34,570 bases of DNA from Prevotellaceae bacterium (GCA_020636675.1 JACJXK010000027.1:1-34570), one strand, 5' to 3'; numbered from the stretch's first letter, positions 16,676-26,044 are shown. Notes: generated by a model not told the origin, from the sequence alone. Numbers and translations: made by a program.

Positions 16676-17908
16676 ATGCAGATATACGGCATCGTCATAT
16701 TTCTGATCTTATTTTTGATCATATTCCCTGACTTGTACCTCTATCTGAGGTTCATGCGGCGTAGGGTGAGCAAATCCATCAGCATATTACATTGGATCAT
16801 ATCCGGGTATTTCACATTTGTCACGATGTCCATTTTATTGAACATCAACAACATACTGTCACCAATAACCGGATTTAGACTGATGCTGTTCATCGCCTCG
16901 TTGGGTACCATATATCTGCCAAAGCTCATTTTTTCTAATTTCGACCTGATATTTTTCATCACAAGAAAGAGATGGAGAAAGATTCAATACGCAGGCTATC
17001 TCTTCGCCTCGATGACATTCATCTCCATTTTATACGCCATCCATTTCGGAAAATTCAATTTCGGAAAGAATGAATATTCAGTAGAGATAGACAACCTGCC
17101 CGATGCTTTTGATGGCTACAAGATAGTACAGATGAGCGACATGCATCTAGGCAGTTTTTCTTTGTCCGAAGAGAGAGTAAAGCCTCTGTTCGACTCCATC
17201 AACACCGAAAATGCAGACCTTGTAGTATTTACCGGCGACATGGTAAACACCTTTGCCGATGAGATGAAGGGCTGGGACTCCTTGTTTCTGAGCCTCCAAT
17301 CCAAAGACCGGCATCTCGCCATTCTAGGCAACCACGATTACTCTCCCTACTTCAAATGGAGAAACCCGAAGTTACGGGACACCAACTGGACAGGAATACG
17401 TACAGGCATAGAAAAGTTAGGGTTTGTCCTTCTACAGAACGAAGCTCAGATTATACGGCGGGGAAACGACAGCATCGCCATTCTTGGTGTAGAATACAGT
17501 GACGGGAAACAGCACAAAAACCTTCCCAACCTATGCGACATCGAAATGGCTGAACGACCGGTCAAGGACACGAAGACAAAGATACTGTTGATGCACGACC
17601 CCACCATCTACGACGACAGCATAGCCGGGAAAAAAGACTTTGTGCTGACTCTTAGCGGACACACACACTCCGCACAGATAGGAATAGACCTCCCAAATTT
17701 CAAACTTTCTCCCGCCCATCTCAAATTCAAATACTGCGACGGGAAATACAAGGTAGGCTACCAATATATCATTGTGAGCCGCGGACTAGGCTGCGCAGGC
17801 ATCCCCGCCCGGCTGGGAATGAGTCCGAGATATGAGGTCATCACCTTAAAGAAAAAGGGAGTCCGGACAAACGACGGGAAAACAGAAACGGAGAAAAAAA
17901 GACCATGA
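16676..17908 (+). CDS. Membrane-anchored calcineurin-like metallophosphoesterase
   Basis: A 410-aa protein with four hydrophobic segments in the first about 125 residues (roughly 2-20, 35-57, 66-82, 103-121), then a metallophosphoesterase domain. The metal ligands follow the family order: MSDMHLG (D and H), FTGDMVN (D), LGNHDYS (N and H), LLMHDP (H) and LSGHTHSAQ (GHxH). This resembles the YkuE/YaeI/YkoQ type of membrane-linked phosphoesterases, some of which act on lipid or nucleotide substrates; the actual substrate is unknown. It begins 3 bases after rlmD and overlaps the Nif3-like gene by 4 bases (ATGA), so the genes are co-translated. Confidence 0.9.
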   Translation: MQIYGIVIFLILFLIIFPDLYLYLRFMRRRVSKSISILHWIISGYFTFVTMSILLNINNILSPITGFRLMLFIASLGTIYLPKLIFSNFDLIFFITRKRWRKIQYAGYLFASMTFISILYAIHFGKFNFGKNEYSVEIDNLPDAFDGYKIVQMSDMHLGSFSLSEERVKPLFDSINTENADLVVFTGDMVNTFADEMKGWDSLFLSLQSKDRHLAILGNHDYSPYFKWRNPKLRDTNWTGIRTGIEKLGFVLLQNEAQIIRRGNDSIAILGVEYSDGKQHKNLPNLCDIEMAERPVKDTKTKILLMHDPTIYDDSIAGKKDFVLTLSGHTHSAQIGIDLPNFKLSPAHLKFKYCDGKYKVGYQYIIVSRGLGCAGIPARLGMSPRYEVITLKKKGVRTNDGKTETEKKRP

Positions 17909-18999
17909 AGATAAAGGAAATAACAGATCTAATAGAAGAATACGCGCCACTCTGCTACCAAGAGAGTTACGACAATAGCGGAATGCAGATAGGTGACAAG
18001 GAAGCCACCATAAAAGGAATACTCCTAACCATAGACGTGACGGAAGAAGTCATAAACGAAGCCATTGAAAAAGGATGCAACCTCATATTGGCCCACCATC
18101 CTCTCATCTTCGGAAAAATAAAAAAGATAACGGGACACGACCATGTGGAAAGGTGTATCATCAAAGCCATCAAGCACGACATAGCCATCTATGCCAGCCA
18201 CACCAACATGGATAAAATGAAGAATGGAGTAAGCGCACGTCTGGCAGACAAGCTAGGCCTGAAAGACTGCGAAATTCTGGCTCCCGAAACGGACTGTCTT
18301 TTCAAACTAATAACTTTCACACCAGACAGCCATGCCGAAAATGTGCGCCAAGCCCTATTCGCAATCGGAGCAGGAGGCATCGGAAAATACGACAAATGTA
18401 GCTATGGCAGCGAAGGCATCGGCACATTCAGAGCCAACGACGGCTGCCAACCTTTTGTCGGTGAGATTGGAGAATATCACCAAGAGAAGGAGATAAAGAT
18501 AGAAGTCATACTGAAAAAAGAGATCATAGGGAAGGCCATTGCCGCCCTAATAGCCGCCCATCCATACGAAGAGCCAGCATACGACATTTTCAAACTACAC
18601 AACGAATACAACGGAGTCGGGCTGGGTATCATAGGCAACCTCCCTGAAAAGGTGAAGACACTCCCTTTTCTAAAAGAGATAAAAGAGAGACTCCAGATAG
18701 GAGCCATCCGATACACCACCCCTACCAAGGATTGGATCCAAAGGATTGCACTCTGCGGAGGCTCCGGAGCCGAATTCATAAACACGGCCATAGCCAAAGG
18801 CGCAGACCTCTATATATCCGGAGACTTCAAATACCACCAGCTATTTGATGCGGAAAACAAAATCACAATTGCGGATGTTGGACATTTTGAATCGGAACAA
18901 TTCACAAAAGAGATATTTTTTGAGATAGTTTCAAAAAATAATCCTAAATTTGCAATTCAATTTTCAGATTATAAAACAAATCCGATAAATTACATATAA
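17905..18999 (+). CDS. Nif3-like dinuclear metal centre hexameric protein (DUF34)
   Basis: A 364-aa member of the Nif3/DUF34 family, the long form with a central insert (about 125-235) of the PII-like/CutA type found in YqfO. Metal-binding signatures are LILAHHPLIFG (about 62-72), ASHTNMD (about 96-102) and DVGHFESE near the C-terminus. Hexameric rings with two metals per subunit are known for the family, and some members are annotated as GTP cyclohydrolase I type 2, but the physiological reaction is unsettled. It overlaps the phosphoesterase gene and is followed after 2 bases by the zinc-ribbon gene. The Nif3-zinc ribbon pair is conserved in many bacteria. Confidence 0.93.
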   Translation: MKIKEITDLIEEYAPLCYQESYDNSGMQIGDKEATIKGILLTIDVTEEVINEAIEKGCNLILAHHPLIFGKIKKITGHDHVERCIIKAIKHDIAIYASHTNMDKMKNGVSARLADKLGLKDCEILAPETDCLFKLITFTPDSHAENVRQALFAIGAGGIGKYDKCSYGSEGIGTFRANDGCQPFVGEIGEYHQEKEIKIEVILKKEIIGKAIAALIAAHPYEEPAYDIFKLHNEYNGVGLGIIGNLPEKVKTLPFLKEIKERLQIGAIRYTTPTKDWIQRIALCGGSGAEFINTAIAKGADLYISGDFKYHQLFDAENKITIADVGHFESEQFTKEIFFEIVSKNNPKFAIQFSDYKTNPINYI

Positions 19000-19001
19000 G
19001 T

Positions 19002-19775
19002 ATGTCAGAAGCAAAAGATTCAAAAGAAATTTCAGTAGAAGACAAGCTAAGGGCTCTTTACGACCTTCAGTTGGTAGCATCTGAAATTGATAAGATCAAG
19101 ACCTTGCGCGGAGAACTTCCTTTGGAGGTTCAGGACCTTGAAGATGAAATTGCAGGACTCAACACTCGTATCACCAACTGTGAGGCCGAGATTAAAGAGA
19201 ATGAGCAAGCAATAAGCAACAAGAAGAGAGAGATAGAAAATTCCCAATCTCTGATTGAGAAATACAAGTCTCAGCAGGACAATGTCCGCAACAACCGCGA
19301 ATACGAGAACTTGGCGAAAGAAATAGAATTTCAAGGTTTGGAAATCGAATTGAGCGAGAAAAAGATTCGCGAATTCTCCGCACTAGTACTTCAGAAGAAA
19401 GAGGACTTAGACAAGGCCAACATGCTCATTTCTGACAAGATTTTGGACTTGAACCAGAAGAAGGAAGAGCTTAACGAGATAGTTTCTGAAACGAAGCAAG
19501 AGGAGGAGAAGCTCAGGGAGAAGGCCAAATCTATCGAAGAGACTATAGAGCCACGTCTACTAACGGCATTCAAACGTATCCGTAAGAACGCACACAATGG
19601 ATTGTCCGTGGTTTATGTACAACGAGACGCCTGCGGCGGTTGCTTCAACAAGATTCCACCTCAAAGACAGATGGACATCCGTCTCCGCAAAAAAATCATC
19701 GTTTGCGAATATTGCGGACGTATCCTCATCGACCCTGAATTGGCAGACAATGAATCGGAGTCAATAGGAAAATAA
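19002..19775 (+). CDS. CT398-like coiled-coil protein with C4 zinc ribbon
   Basis: A 257-aa cytoplasmic protein. Residues about 25-185 form a long, highly charged antiparallel coiled coil (LEVQDLEDEIAGLNTRI, EIKENEQAISNKKREIENS). The C-terminus has a four-cysteine zinc ribbon: C211-x2-C214 (CGGCFNKIPP) and C235-x2-C238 (CEYCGR). This is the architecture of CT398/HP0958 (zf-RING_7) proteins, which bind protein or nucleic-acid partners; HP0958 is linked to flagellar RNA and RpoN regulation in Helicobacter. Here no flagellar genes are near, and the role is unknown. It is the last gene of the rlmD operon, with a strong terminator 27 bases downstream. Confidence 0.9.
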   Translation: MSEAKDSKEISVEDKLRALYDLQLVASEIDKIKTLRGELPLEVQDLEDEIAGLNTRITNCEAEIKENEQAISNKKREIENSQSLIEKYKSQQDNVRNNREYENLAKEIEFQGLEIELSEKKIREFSALVLQKKEDLDKANMLISDKILDLNQKKEELNEIVSETKQEEEKLREKAKSIEETIEPRLLTAFKRIRKNAHNGLSVVYVQRDACGGCFNKIPPQRQMDIRLRKKIIVCEYCGRILIDPELADNESESIGK

Positions 19776-19802
19776 GGATAATCTTCATTCCAAACATAAC
19801 GA

Positions 19803-19834
19803 AAACGCTGGCATCACTATGCCAGCGTTTTTTT
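19803..19834 (+). terminator. Intrinsic terminator of the rlmD operon
   Basis: An 11-bp perfect stem (AAACGCTGGCA at 19803-19813 with its complement at 19820-19830), a 6-base loop, and a run of T at the 3' side: a textbook rho-independent terminator 27 bases after the last stop. Confidence 0.93.
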
Positions 19835-20220
19835 GCTTAATAACGAAACGACTTGGTAAGTTCAAAACAGCTTGTGTAGACGAATTTCCATGCATTAAAA
19901 CATTCCGCAATTCTTAGACAGGATTTTTAGGACGAATAGGATTTCCTCGAAACACATCGCCATCTGGCAGGCAAATAGACGCCTTTGTACGTAAAGGGAA
20001 GGCGGTGGCAGCGCGAAAAACTTTTTCCCAAGGACGAGAAATAAAAAAAGGTGTCATCAGCGAAACGTGCCGTATTTTCCGGAAAGGGGCAACAGCGCAG
20101 GCACTTTACCCTACCAAGAAAGAATGTGCCAAAAGAGCCATTCTGGTTGGTGGTGCTTAGGTTTTATTATCGAAATCGTTTCCATTACATTTATACTTCA
20201 AAATCAATCTTAGCAATAAA
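19835..20220. other. Unassigned intergenic segment between convergent operons
   Basis: About 385 bases with no gene I can identify. It is more GC-rich than other spacers here. It contains short complementary arms (CGCCTT/AAGGCG near 19990-20010; GGCAC/GTGCC near 20100-20130) and an 80-codon plus-strand open stretch ending at 20160 that has no ATG. It may be a small RNA, a degraded gene or an intergenic repeat; sequence alone does not decide. Confidence 0.5.
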
Positions 20221-20222
20221 AG

Positions 20223-20253
20223 AAATCCAAGAATCTACCAGATTCTTGGATTT
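20223..20253 (-). terminator. Terminator of the GH5-transporter genes
   Basis: A perfect 14-bp stem (AAATCCAAGAATCT and complement) with a 3-base loop, 28 bases after the transporter stop. On the minus strand it is followed by TTCTTTT. The symmetric A/T flanks could let it work in both directions. Confidence 0.88.
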
Positions 20254-20280
20254 CTCTATAAAAAGGGAAAATAGACTATT

Positions 20281-21954
20281 CTACTTTCCTTTTTTTAGTT
20301 CAGCCAATTTAGCCGAGTTCTCAATAATTTTCTCTTCATTGATATTGTAGAAGAACAAGGCCAGAACGCCCAACACGGCACCCACAAGAGGGACGAGGGC
20401 AAACACATATTTTACCATCTCCTTTGTTTCCAATGACATGCTTAGGTCATTCGACACAAACCCTACTGCTGCAAGGAAGAACAACGGCAACGAATTTGCG
20501 TTCGCATATCCGAATTTCTGTGCTATGGTAGCGGAAGAATAGATCAAACCCGTTGCACGTCTTCCTGTCTTTACTTCTGCGTTGTCGGCAACATCGGCGT
20601 ACATACTCCACATGATAAATCCTGTTGGACCAATAATGAGGGAGAACAACCAGTTAAAGATGATGATTGTCGAAAAGCTGTCCTTACCTAAAACGATAAA
20701 CACAAGACTAACAAGTCCTGATATTACAAAGCAACTTAACCATGTCTCCTTCTTTCCGAATTTTCTAACCACCGGTTGAATCAACATAGTTCCGAGAATA
20801 GTGAGAAGTGTTCCCATTCCGGCAATCAACGTATAGAACAATTCCCAATCCAGTTTCATTCCCCAAAAGCTACCATTTACATCATATTTGAAATAGGTCA
20901 CATAATCGCCCTGTTCAGGTTTTGCACCGTCTCCCCTTACCTTTTCAATGCTTGCCATCTCACCTTCGGCATTCATGGCAGCAAACGAACGTTCAATAGA
21001 GACCGTGGCAACTTCTTCTTTCCCATCTACTATCGTACGCGTCACAATAGAACCTTTTGATAAAGAATCAACCCGTCCGTTCTCAAGAACATAAATATCC
21101 TTGCCGGAGTTATCTTGTGAAACACCTACTATTTTACTACCTTCCTCTACAACAACGGTTTCAGCGATGTAATACTTTGCATAATATGCCACACACATAT
21201 TGTGACAAGCCGTAAATAGAATCAAAGCGATTCCAGCGATTGACAAACTGATCCAAGGTCTATTCGTAACCAAGTCCTTAAGGTCTTGACCTAAAGAATT
21301 ATTCTCCTCCTTAACAGGCTTAACCCTTTCTTTCGTGCAAGAAAAGCAGAAAAACAAAAGAGCCAATGCCAATACCGTATATACGGCAACGACGTAGGAG
21401 AATGCAGTTGAGTTGCTGACAGTAGTTGCACCTTGTGCGAAATTCACAAATTTGAATACCATAGCAAAACTCAAAAAGAAACCGATCTGGGCACCTACAT
21501 TTCTATAAGCCGATACAGAATCTCTTTCCTTTGGATCTTCAGAAATCACTCCCAACATAGCACCGTAAGGGACATTCACCACAGAATACATGATTCTGAA
21601 CAACAGATAAGTCACATACGCATACACAATTTTCCCAAAATCAGCAAATCCGGGTGTAAAGAATGCAAAAAATCCGATCACACAGAATGGAACAAATCCA
21701 TAAAGAATCCAAGGACGGAATTTTCCCCATTTTGTATCGAAACGGTCTGCTGCAGCTCCAATAAATACGTCCAATACCAAATCGAAATAAGAAACGATAA
21801 GCATCATGGTAGCAGCGGCCGCAGCCGAAATTCCATAATACTCAGTATAGAACGCACTTGCCACGCAGACTAATCCCCAGAACAGATTGCAGGCCAAATC
21901 GCCAGCGCCATAGGCGCACTTCTCTATGATAGAGAGTTTTTGATTATTTTCCAT
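20281..21954 (-). CDS. GPH-family (glycoside-pentoside-hexuronide:cation) sugar symporter with a large periplasmic insert
   Basis: A 557-aa inner-membrane transporter of the MFS/GPH family. Family features include EKCAYGAGDLACNLFWG at the start, SYFDLVLDVFIGAAADRFDTKWGKFRPWIL in loop 2-3 (the conserved D-R-x-x-x-x-G-K-F/R-P region) and NVPYGAMLGVISEDPKERDSVSAYR. Normal members have about 450-480 residues. The excess here is a hydrophilic stretch at about 264-368 between predicted helices 7 and 8, which by topology faces the periplasm. The gene lies 30 bases after a GH5 lipoprotein gene and next to a cellobiose phosphorylase gene. Import of cellobiose or short cello-oligosaccharides is therefore the likely job, though this is inferred from context. 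Confidence 0.9.
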   Translation of the reverse strand: MENNQKLSIIEKCAYGAGDLACNLFWGLVCVASAFYTEYYGISAAAAATMMLIVSYFDLVLDVFIGAAADRFDTKWGKFRPWILYGFVPFCVIGFFAFFTPGFADFGKIVYAYVTYLLFRIMYSVVNVPYGAMLGVISEDPKERDSVSAYRNVGAQIGFFLSFAMVFKFVNFAQGATTVSNSTAFSYVVAVYTVLALALLFFCFSCTKERVKPVKEENNSLGQDLKDLVTNRPWISLSIAGIALILFTACHNMCVAYYAKYYIAETVVVEEGSKIVGVSQDNSGKDIYVLENGRVDSLSKGSIVTRTIVDGKEEVATVSIERSFAAMNAEGEMASIEKVRGDGAKPEQGDYVTYFKYDVNGSFWGMKLDWELFYTLIAGMGTLLTILGTMLIQPVVRKFGKKETWLSCFVISGLVSLVFIVLGKDSFSTIIIFNWLFSLIIGPTGFIMWSMYADVADNAEVKTGRRATGLIYSSATIAQKFGYANANSLPLFFLAAVGFVSNDLSMSLETKEMVKYVFALVPLVGAVLGVLALFFYNINEEKIIENSAKLAELKKGK

Positions 21955-21984
21955 TTAATAAGTTTTTATTTATAAATAATAAGA

Positions 21985-23247
21985 TCATTTCCTTACATAT
22001 TTATTGGAATCTTTCAAAACGGAAGAATCTTTGACGCCTCCGTTCACCACAGACAAAACCTTCTTTACATATTCACCGGAAGGAGTAGTCGCATTCCAAT
22101 CGCCCTTTGCGCAAGAACCTACTTTCAGAGCAGCAGACGTCTCGTCCTTATCCGAAAAGCTCCAATTACAGAAACTGACCTTTTGTTTGCCGGCATTATT
22201 ACCGTCAAACATAATCAACCACTTGTCCGTACGGTCAAAATCAGGTGCTCCGCTTCCGTGAGCCTCAACCGTTCCAAATTCAGAACAGAAGACAGGAAGT
22301 TTACCCAAGACATCGTACATATACGAGTACATATCATAATAATTGGATTTACCGTCTTTCTCAAATCCTTCGTTATGGCTCTTTGCATAGAAATGGAAAG
22401 CATACATGACATTGTCAAACTTCAATCGGGAGTCTCTAGCAGGCAATGGATCGTTCAAGTCCTTTTCGTTACCTTGATACATACCTTCCTTCAAACATGC
22501 ATCTACTAATTGATCCCATTGTGGAGTACCTACAATTACGATAGGATGGGTAGAATTGACGCTATCGGCAGCACCATAAATGACAGGGATAATCTTATTC
22601 GCATAATCAGCGATCACATCCCATGTCACATTTTCCTCACGAGTACACTCCCATGGTTTCTCCGCATTATCTTTTGCCTGACAGTTGTTAGGTTCATTAC
22701 AGATTTCATAGATAACATGGTCAGCACCGGCATATTTATTAGCGATGAAACGGAAAAAATTCTCCGCATCCGCATATTTTTCATTTTTAGGATTACCGGG
22801 GGTCAACACATGCCAATCCACAATACAATAAATTCCCAATTCGCCACAGATATCGATTAGATTGCACATCATATCGCGATACTCCGCAGGATTGGTATTA
22901 TAGCCACCCTCTTCCACATACATGGCGAGGCGTAAGATGTTCACATTCCAATCGTTCAGCATGGCAGCGACAGACTCCTTCGTATAGCACTCCTTGCACC
23001 ACTGCCAACCCATCGTGCTCATTCCTGCCAACTGGACAGGATTGCCGTCCTTGCCACACAACTGGAGGTTTTTGACCTGCAAAGCACCATATTTGGCTAC
23101 CGGAGAGTTTGCCGGATACTTAAATTTACCCGCAACAGCGTTCACGCTATCAGCAGCGTTCTCTGTCCCTTTTTTAGATCCACATGACGGCAATACAAAA
23201 AAAACAGCCATCAGTGCAACCATAGTACCTATTATTAATTTCCTCAT
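21985..23247 (-). CDS. Glycoside hydrolase family 5 lipoprotein (endo-beta-1,4-glucanase type)
   Basis: A 420-aa GH5 enzyme from the ATG at 23247. An upstream in-frame TTG (23271) would place the start inside the promoter box, so I reject it. The N-terminal signal ends FVLPSC with C22 as lipid-anchor cysteine, so the enzyme is membrane-tethered. The TIM-barrel catalytic residues fit GH5: acid/base E185 in EICNEPN and nucleophile E323 in FCSEFGT. WHVL, NILRLAMY, HFYA and CNWSFSDKDETSAAL are also GH5-type cellulase segments. A linker with SKKGTENAADS follows the lipid cysteine. It precedes the sugar symporter by 30 bases and is a paralogue of the GH5 gene at 26303-27589. Substrate is probably cellulose or mixed-linkage glucan fragments. 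Confidence 0.92.
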   Translation of the reverse strand: MRKLIIGTMVALMAVFFVLPSCGSKKGTENAADSVNAVAGKFKYPANSPVAKYGALQVKNLQLCGKDGNPVQLAGMSTMGWQWCKECYTKESVAAMLNDWNVNILRLAMYVEEGGYNTNPAEYRDMMCNLIDICGELGIYCIVDWHVLTPGNPKNEKYADAENFFRFIANKYAGADHVIYEICNEPNNCQAKDNAEKPWECTREENVTWDVIADYANKIIPVIYGAADSVNSTHPIVIVGTPQWDQLVDACLKEGMYQGNEKDLNDPLPARDSRLKFDNVMYAFHFYAKSHNEGFEKDGKSNYYDMYSYMYDVLGKLPVFCSEFGTVEAHGSGAPDFDRTDKWLIMFDGNNAGKQKVSFCNWSFSDKDETSAALKVGSCAKGDWNATTPSGEYVKKVLSVVNGGVKDSSVLKDSNKYVRK

Positions 23248-23268
23248 TTTATCGTTTTTATACATAGG

Positions 23269-23276
23269 CAAAAATA
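23269..23276 (-). promoter_or_regulatory. -7 box (TATTTTTG) for the GH5 lipoprotein-symporter genes
   Basis: Exact TAnnTTTG match. Transcription starting about 7 bases on would fall near 23262, giving a leader of about 15 bases to the ATG at 23247. No clear TTTG lies at -33. Confidence 0.55.
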
Positions 23277-23330
23277 CGAGTTAGAAGTACCTATTTCGAC
23301 CTAAAACATTAAACATTCATAGAAACGCCA

Positions 23331-23359
23331 AAGACACAAAACGAGTAGTTTTGTGTCTT
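23331..23359 (-). terminator. Hairpin terminator after the cellobiose phosphorylase gene
   Basis: A perfect 12-bp stem (AAGACACAAAAC with its complement) and a 5-base loop, 25 bases after the GH94 stop and ahead of the next promoter. It probably separates the GH94 transcript from the GH5 lipoprotein unit. Confidence 0.8.
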
Positions 23360-23383
23360 ATGGCTATTTCATAACTAAAAATA

Positions 23384-25882
23384 TTAACCCATTATAACTT
23401 CAACGTTACAAACCGAGCCGGCTGGCTGCATAGGGATGATGTTTCCGGCAATTTCCTTACCATCAACGACCAACTTCTTCACACCCTTCATCACACCGTT
23501 GTTCTTCACTTCGATCTTGTAGGTTGCTCCGCGGAATTTACGTGACACGCTGAATCCCTTCCAATCGGCTGGGATACATGGATCCACTTCCAATCCTGTA
23601 TAAGCCGGCTTGATTCCGAGGATGAACTGAGTGATTGCATACCAGTTCCAAGCTGCGGTACCTGTCAACCAAGAGTTTTTAGCCTCACCCGGTTTGCGGG
23701 CATCCTTACCGGCTGTCATCTGAGAGTAAACATAAGGTTCAACCTTGTGCAGCTCAGAGTTCTTCTCCTCTACGTATGCAGGACAAATCTTCTTGTAGTA
23801 ATCCCAAGCATAGTCACCACGGCCAAGAACAGTCTCACCGATGATGATCCAAGGGTTGTTGTGAGCGAAGATTCCGGCATTCTCCTTATATCCTGCAGGA
23901 TAAGTAGAGATTTCGCCGTACTCATATACATATTTAGTGAATGCCGGGTTGTTAAGTACGATACCGTGCTCACAGTCAAGCATTTTCTTAACAGAATCAA
24001 GAGACTTCTTAACCATACCGTCCTCAAGTCCGATGCCGGCCATTGTACACCAGCCTTGGCTCTCGATGAAGATTTTAGCTTCCTCATTCTCGTTTGAACC
24101 AATCTTGTTTCCGTAGAAATCGTATGCACGAAGATACCAGTCTCCGTCCCAACCATGCTTCTTAACAGCCTCGATCATTGAATTCACGCACTTCTCGGCA
24201 CGGTCTGCCTCTGCGTCCTTTCCAAGCTGACGGCAAAGTTCAACATAATCCTTACCATAGATAACGAACTGTCCGGCAATCATCAAAGACTCTGCCTTGC
24301 TGCCCTTTGAGTTGTTCTCCGTAGTTTGGAATGATTCGTTAGGATCCCAAGAGAAGCAATTCAAGTTCAGACAGTCGTTCCAGTCAGCACGGCCGATGAG
24401 CGGCAACATGTGAGGACCAAGGTTCTTAACGACATGGTCGAAAGAAACCGTCAAGTGGTCGAACAAGCTAACTTCCGAACCTTCTTTATTATCGTAAGGT
24501 ACTCTCTCATCAAGGATAGAGAAATCTCCAGACTCCTTAATATAAGCTACCGTACCGAAGATCAACCACATTGGATCGTCGTTGAAACCACCACCGATGT
24601 CGTTGTTACCACGTTTGGTAAGAGGTTGGTACTGGTGGTAGCAACCTCCGTCAGGGAACTGAGTAGAAGCTATGTCGATGATACGCTGACGCGCACGGGA
24701 AGGAATCTGGTGAACGAAACCGACCAAGTCTTGGTTGGAATCGCGGAATCCCATACCACGACCAATACCGCTCTCGAAGAACGAAGCCGAACGAGAGAAA
24801 CAGAACGTGATCATACACTGATACTGGTTCCAGATGTTAACCATACGGTCAAGCTTATCGTTGCCGGAGTTGATGGTGAAGATATCCAACAAATTATCCC
24901 AATAAGCACGGAGCTCCATAAATGCGGCATCCACCTTAGCGGCAGTGTCGAATTTAGCAAGAACCTCTTTTGCCTTTACTTTATTGATGATTGGAGATGC
25001 AGCGGTAGAAACCTGAAGGCCACCATCAACTATCTTCTTGATGTCTGCCTGCTCCGTAGCCTCGAACTTCTCCTTCTGATCCATCTCGATGTAACCAAGA
25101 GTGAAGACATAATCCTTGCTTTCGCCAGGGTTCAACTCAACCTCGATGTAGTGGGAAGCGATTGGAGACCAACCCATTGCCACGGTATTGCTTGGCTTAC
25201 CAGCCTTAACAACTTGAGGATCATCGAATCCGTTGTACAATCCAAGGAATGTCTCCCTATCTGTATCGAATCCGTTGATTGGCGTATTTACGCTATAGAA
25301 AGCGTAGTGGTTACGACGCTCCTTATATTCTGTCTTGTGGTAGATGGTAGAACCGTCGATTTCGACCTCTCCTGTAGAGAAGTTACGTTGGAAGTTTTCC
25401 ATATCGGCAGCAGCGTTCCATAAACACCATTCAAGGAAAGAGAATAATTTAACACTTTTCTTAGCCTTTGAGTTGTTGGTAAGAGTAAGTTTTGTAACCT
25501 CAGCATGAGTTTTCAATGGGACAAAGAACAAAGCTTTCGCTTCCAAACCGTTCTTCTCGCCAGAGATGACGGTGTAGTTCATACCGTGACGGCACTCGTA
25601 CTTGTCTAGTTCGGTTTTGCAAGGTTTCCATCCCGGATTCCAGATTGTTCCACCATCGTTGATGTAGAAGTAACGGCCTCCCGCATCCATAGGGACACCA
25701 TTGTAACGGTAACGGGTGATACGACGGAATTTGGCGTCTTTATAGAAAGAATAACCTCCTGCGGTATTAGAAATCAATGAGAAGAAATCTTCATTTCCCA
25801 AATAGTTGATCCAAGGCCACGGAGTGCGTGGGTTAGTGATAACGTACTCGCGACGTTGGTCATCAAAATGTCCGAATTTCAT
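23384..25882 (-). CDS. GH94 cellobiose phosphorylase
   Basis: An 832-aa cytoplasmic enzyme (no signal peptide) that splits cellobiose with phosphate into alpha-glucose 1-phosphate and glucose, saving one ATP per disaccharide. The N-terminal beta-sandwich (about 1-290) begins with MKFGHFDDQRREYVITNPRTP, characteristic of cellobiose phosphorylases. The (alpha/alpha)6 barrel holds GRGMGFRDSNQDL (about 374-386) and the catalytic aspartate within GRADWNDCLNLNCF (about 497-510). ESQGWCTMAGIG and TGTAAWNWYAITQFILG are also standard GH94 segments. Length matches known cellobiose phosphorylases (about 800-820 aa). Codon choice is strongly biased, which suggests high expression. Cellodextrin or laminaribiose phosphorylase is a less likely alternative. 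Confidence 0.94.
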   Translation of the reverse strand: MKFGHFDDQRREYVITNPRTPWPWINYLGNEDFFSLISNTAGGYSFYKDAKFRRITRYRYNGVPMDAGGRYFYINDGGTIWNPGWKPCKTELDKYECRHGMNYTVISGEKNGLEAKALFFVPLKTHAEVTKLTLTNNSKAKKSVKLFSFLEWCLWNAAADMENFQRNFSTGEVEIDGSTIYHKTEYKERRNHYAFYSVNTPINGFDTDRETFLGLYNGFDDPQVVKAGKPSNTVAMGWSPIASHYIEVELNPGESKDYVFTLGYIEMDQKEKFEATEQADIKKIVDGGLQVSTAASPIINKVKAKEVLAKFDTAAKVDAAFMELRAYWDNLLDIFTINSGNDKLDRMVNIWNQYQCMITFCFSRSASFFESGIGRGMGFRDSNQDLVGFVHQIPSRARQRIIDIASTQFPDGGCYHQYQPLTKRGNNDIGGGFNDDPMWLIFGTVAYIKESGDFSILDERVPYDNKEGSEVSLFDHLTVSFDHVVKNLGPHMLPLIGRADWNDCLNLNCFSWDPNESFQTTENNSKGSKAESLMIAGQFVIYGKDYVELCRQLGKDAEADRAEKCVNSMIEAVKKHGWDGDWYLRAYDFYGNKIGSNENEEAKIFIESQGWCTMAGIGLEDGMVKKSLDSVKKMLDCEHGIVLNNPAFTKYVYEYGEISTYPAGYKENAGIFAHNNPWIIIGETVLGRGDYAWDYYKKICPAYVEEKNSELHKVEPYVYSQMTAGKDARKPGEAKNSWLTGTAAWNWYAITQFILGIKPAYTGLEVDPCIPADWKGFSVSRKFRGATYKIEVKNNGVMKGVKKLVVDGKEIAGNIIPMQPAGSVCNVEVIMG

Positions 25883-25945
25883 ACTTCGAAAAGTGTTTAA
25901 TTATTTAAGAATTATATTTAATTATTTGATATTTTTCAAAACGTA

Positions 25946-25953
25946 CAAATTTA
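25946..25953 (-). promoter_or_regulatory. -7 box (TAAATTTG) for the cellobiose phosphorylase gene
   Basis: Exact TAnnTTTG match about 64 bases upstream of the GH94 ATG on the minus strand, leaving an AT-rich leader of about 57 bases. The -33 position does not match TTTG, as in regulated promoters that need an activator. Confidence 0.55.
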
Positions 25954-26044
25954 GAATTAAATTTCATAAAATAGCCTTTTTTAAAACTTAAAATATGAAC
26001 TTTCCGAACAAAATCGGCACACAGAAAAATACAGAAATAAAAAA

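Noticed and set aside
20051..20350. 99-codon plus-strand frame overlapping the symporter end
   Set aside because: It runs through the terminator hairpin and antisense into the symporter gene; composition and sequence look like chance.
23248..23271. TTG start for the GH5 lipoprotein
   Set aside because: It overlaps the -7 promoter box, and starting there would displace the lipoprotein signal.
24410..25423. 337-codon plus-strand frame opposite the GH94 gene
   Set aside because: Antisense shadow caused by strong codon bias in the phosphorylase gene.
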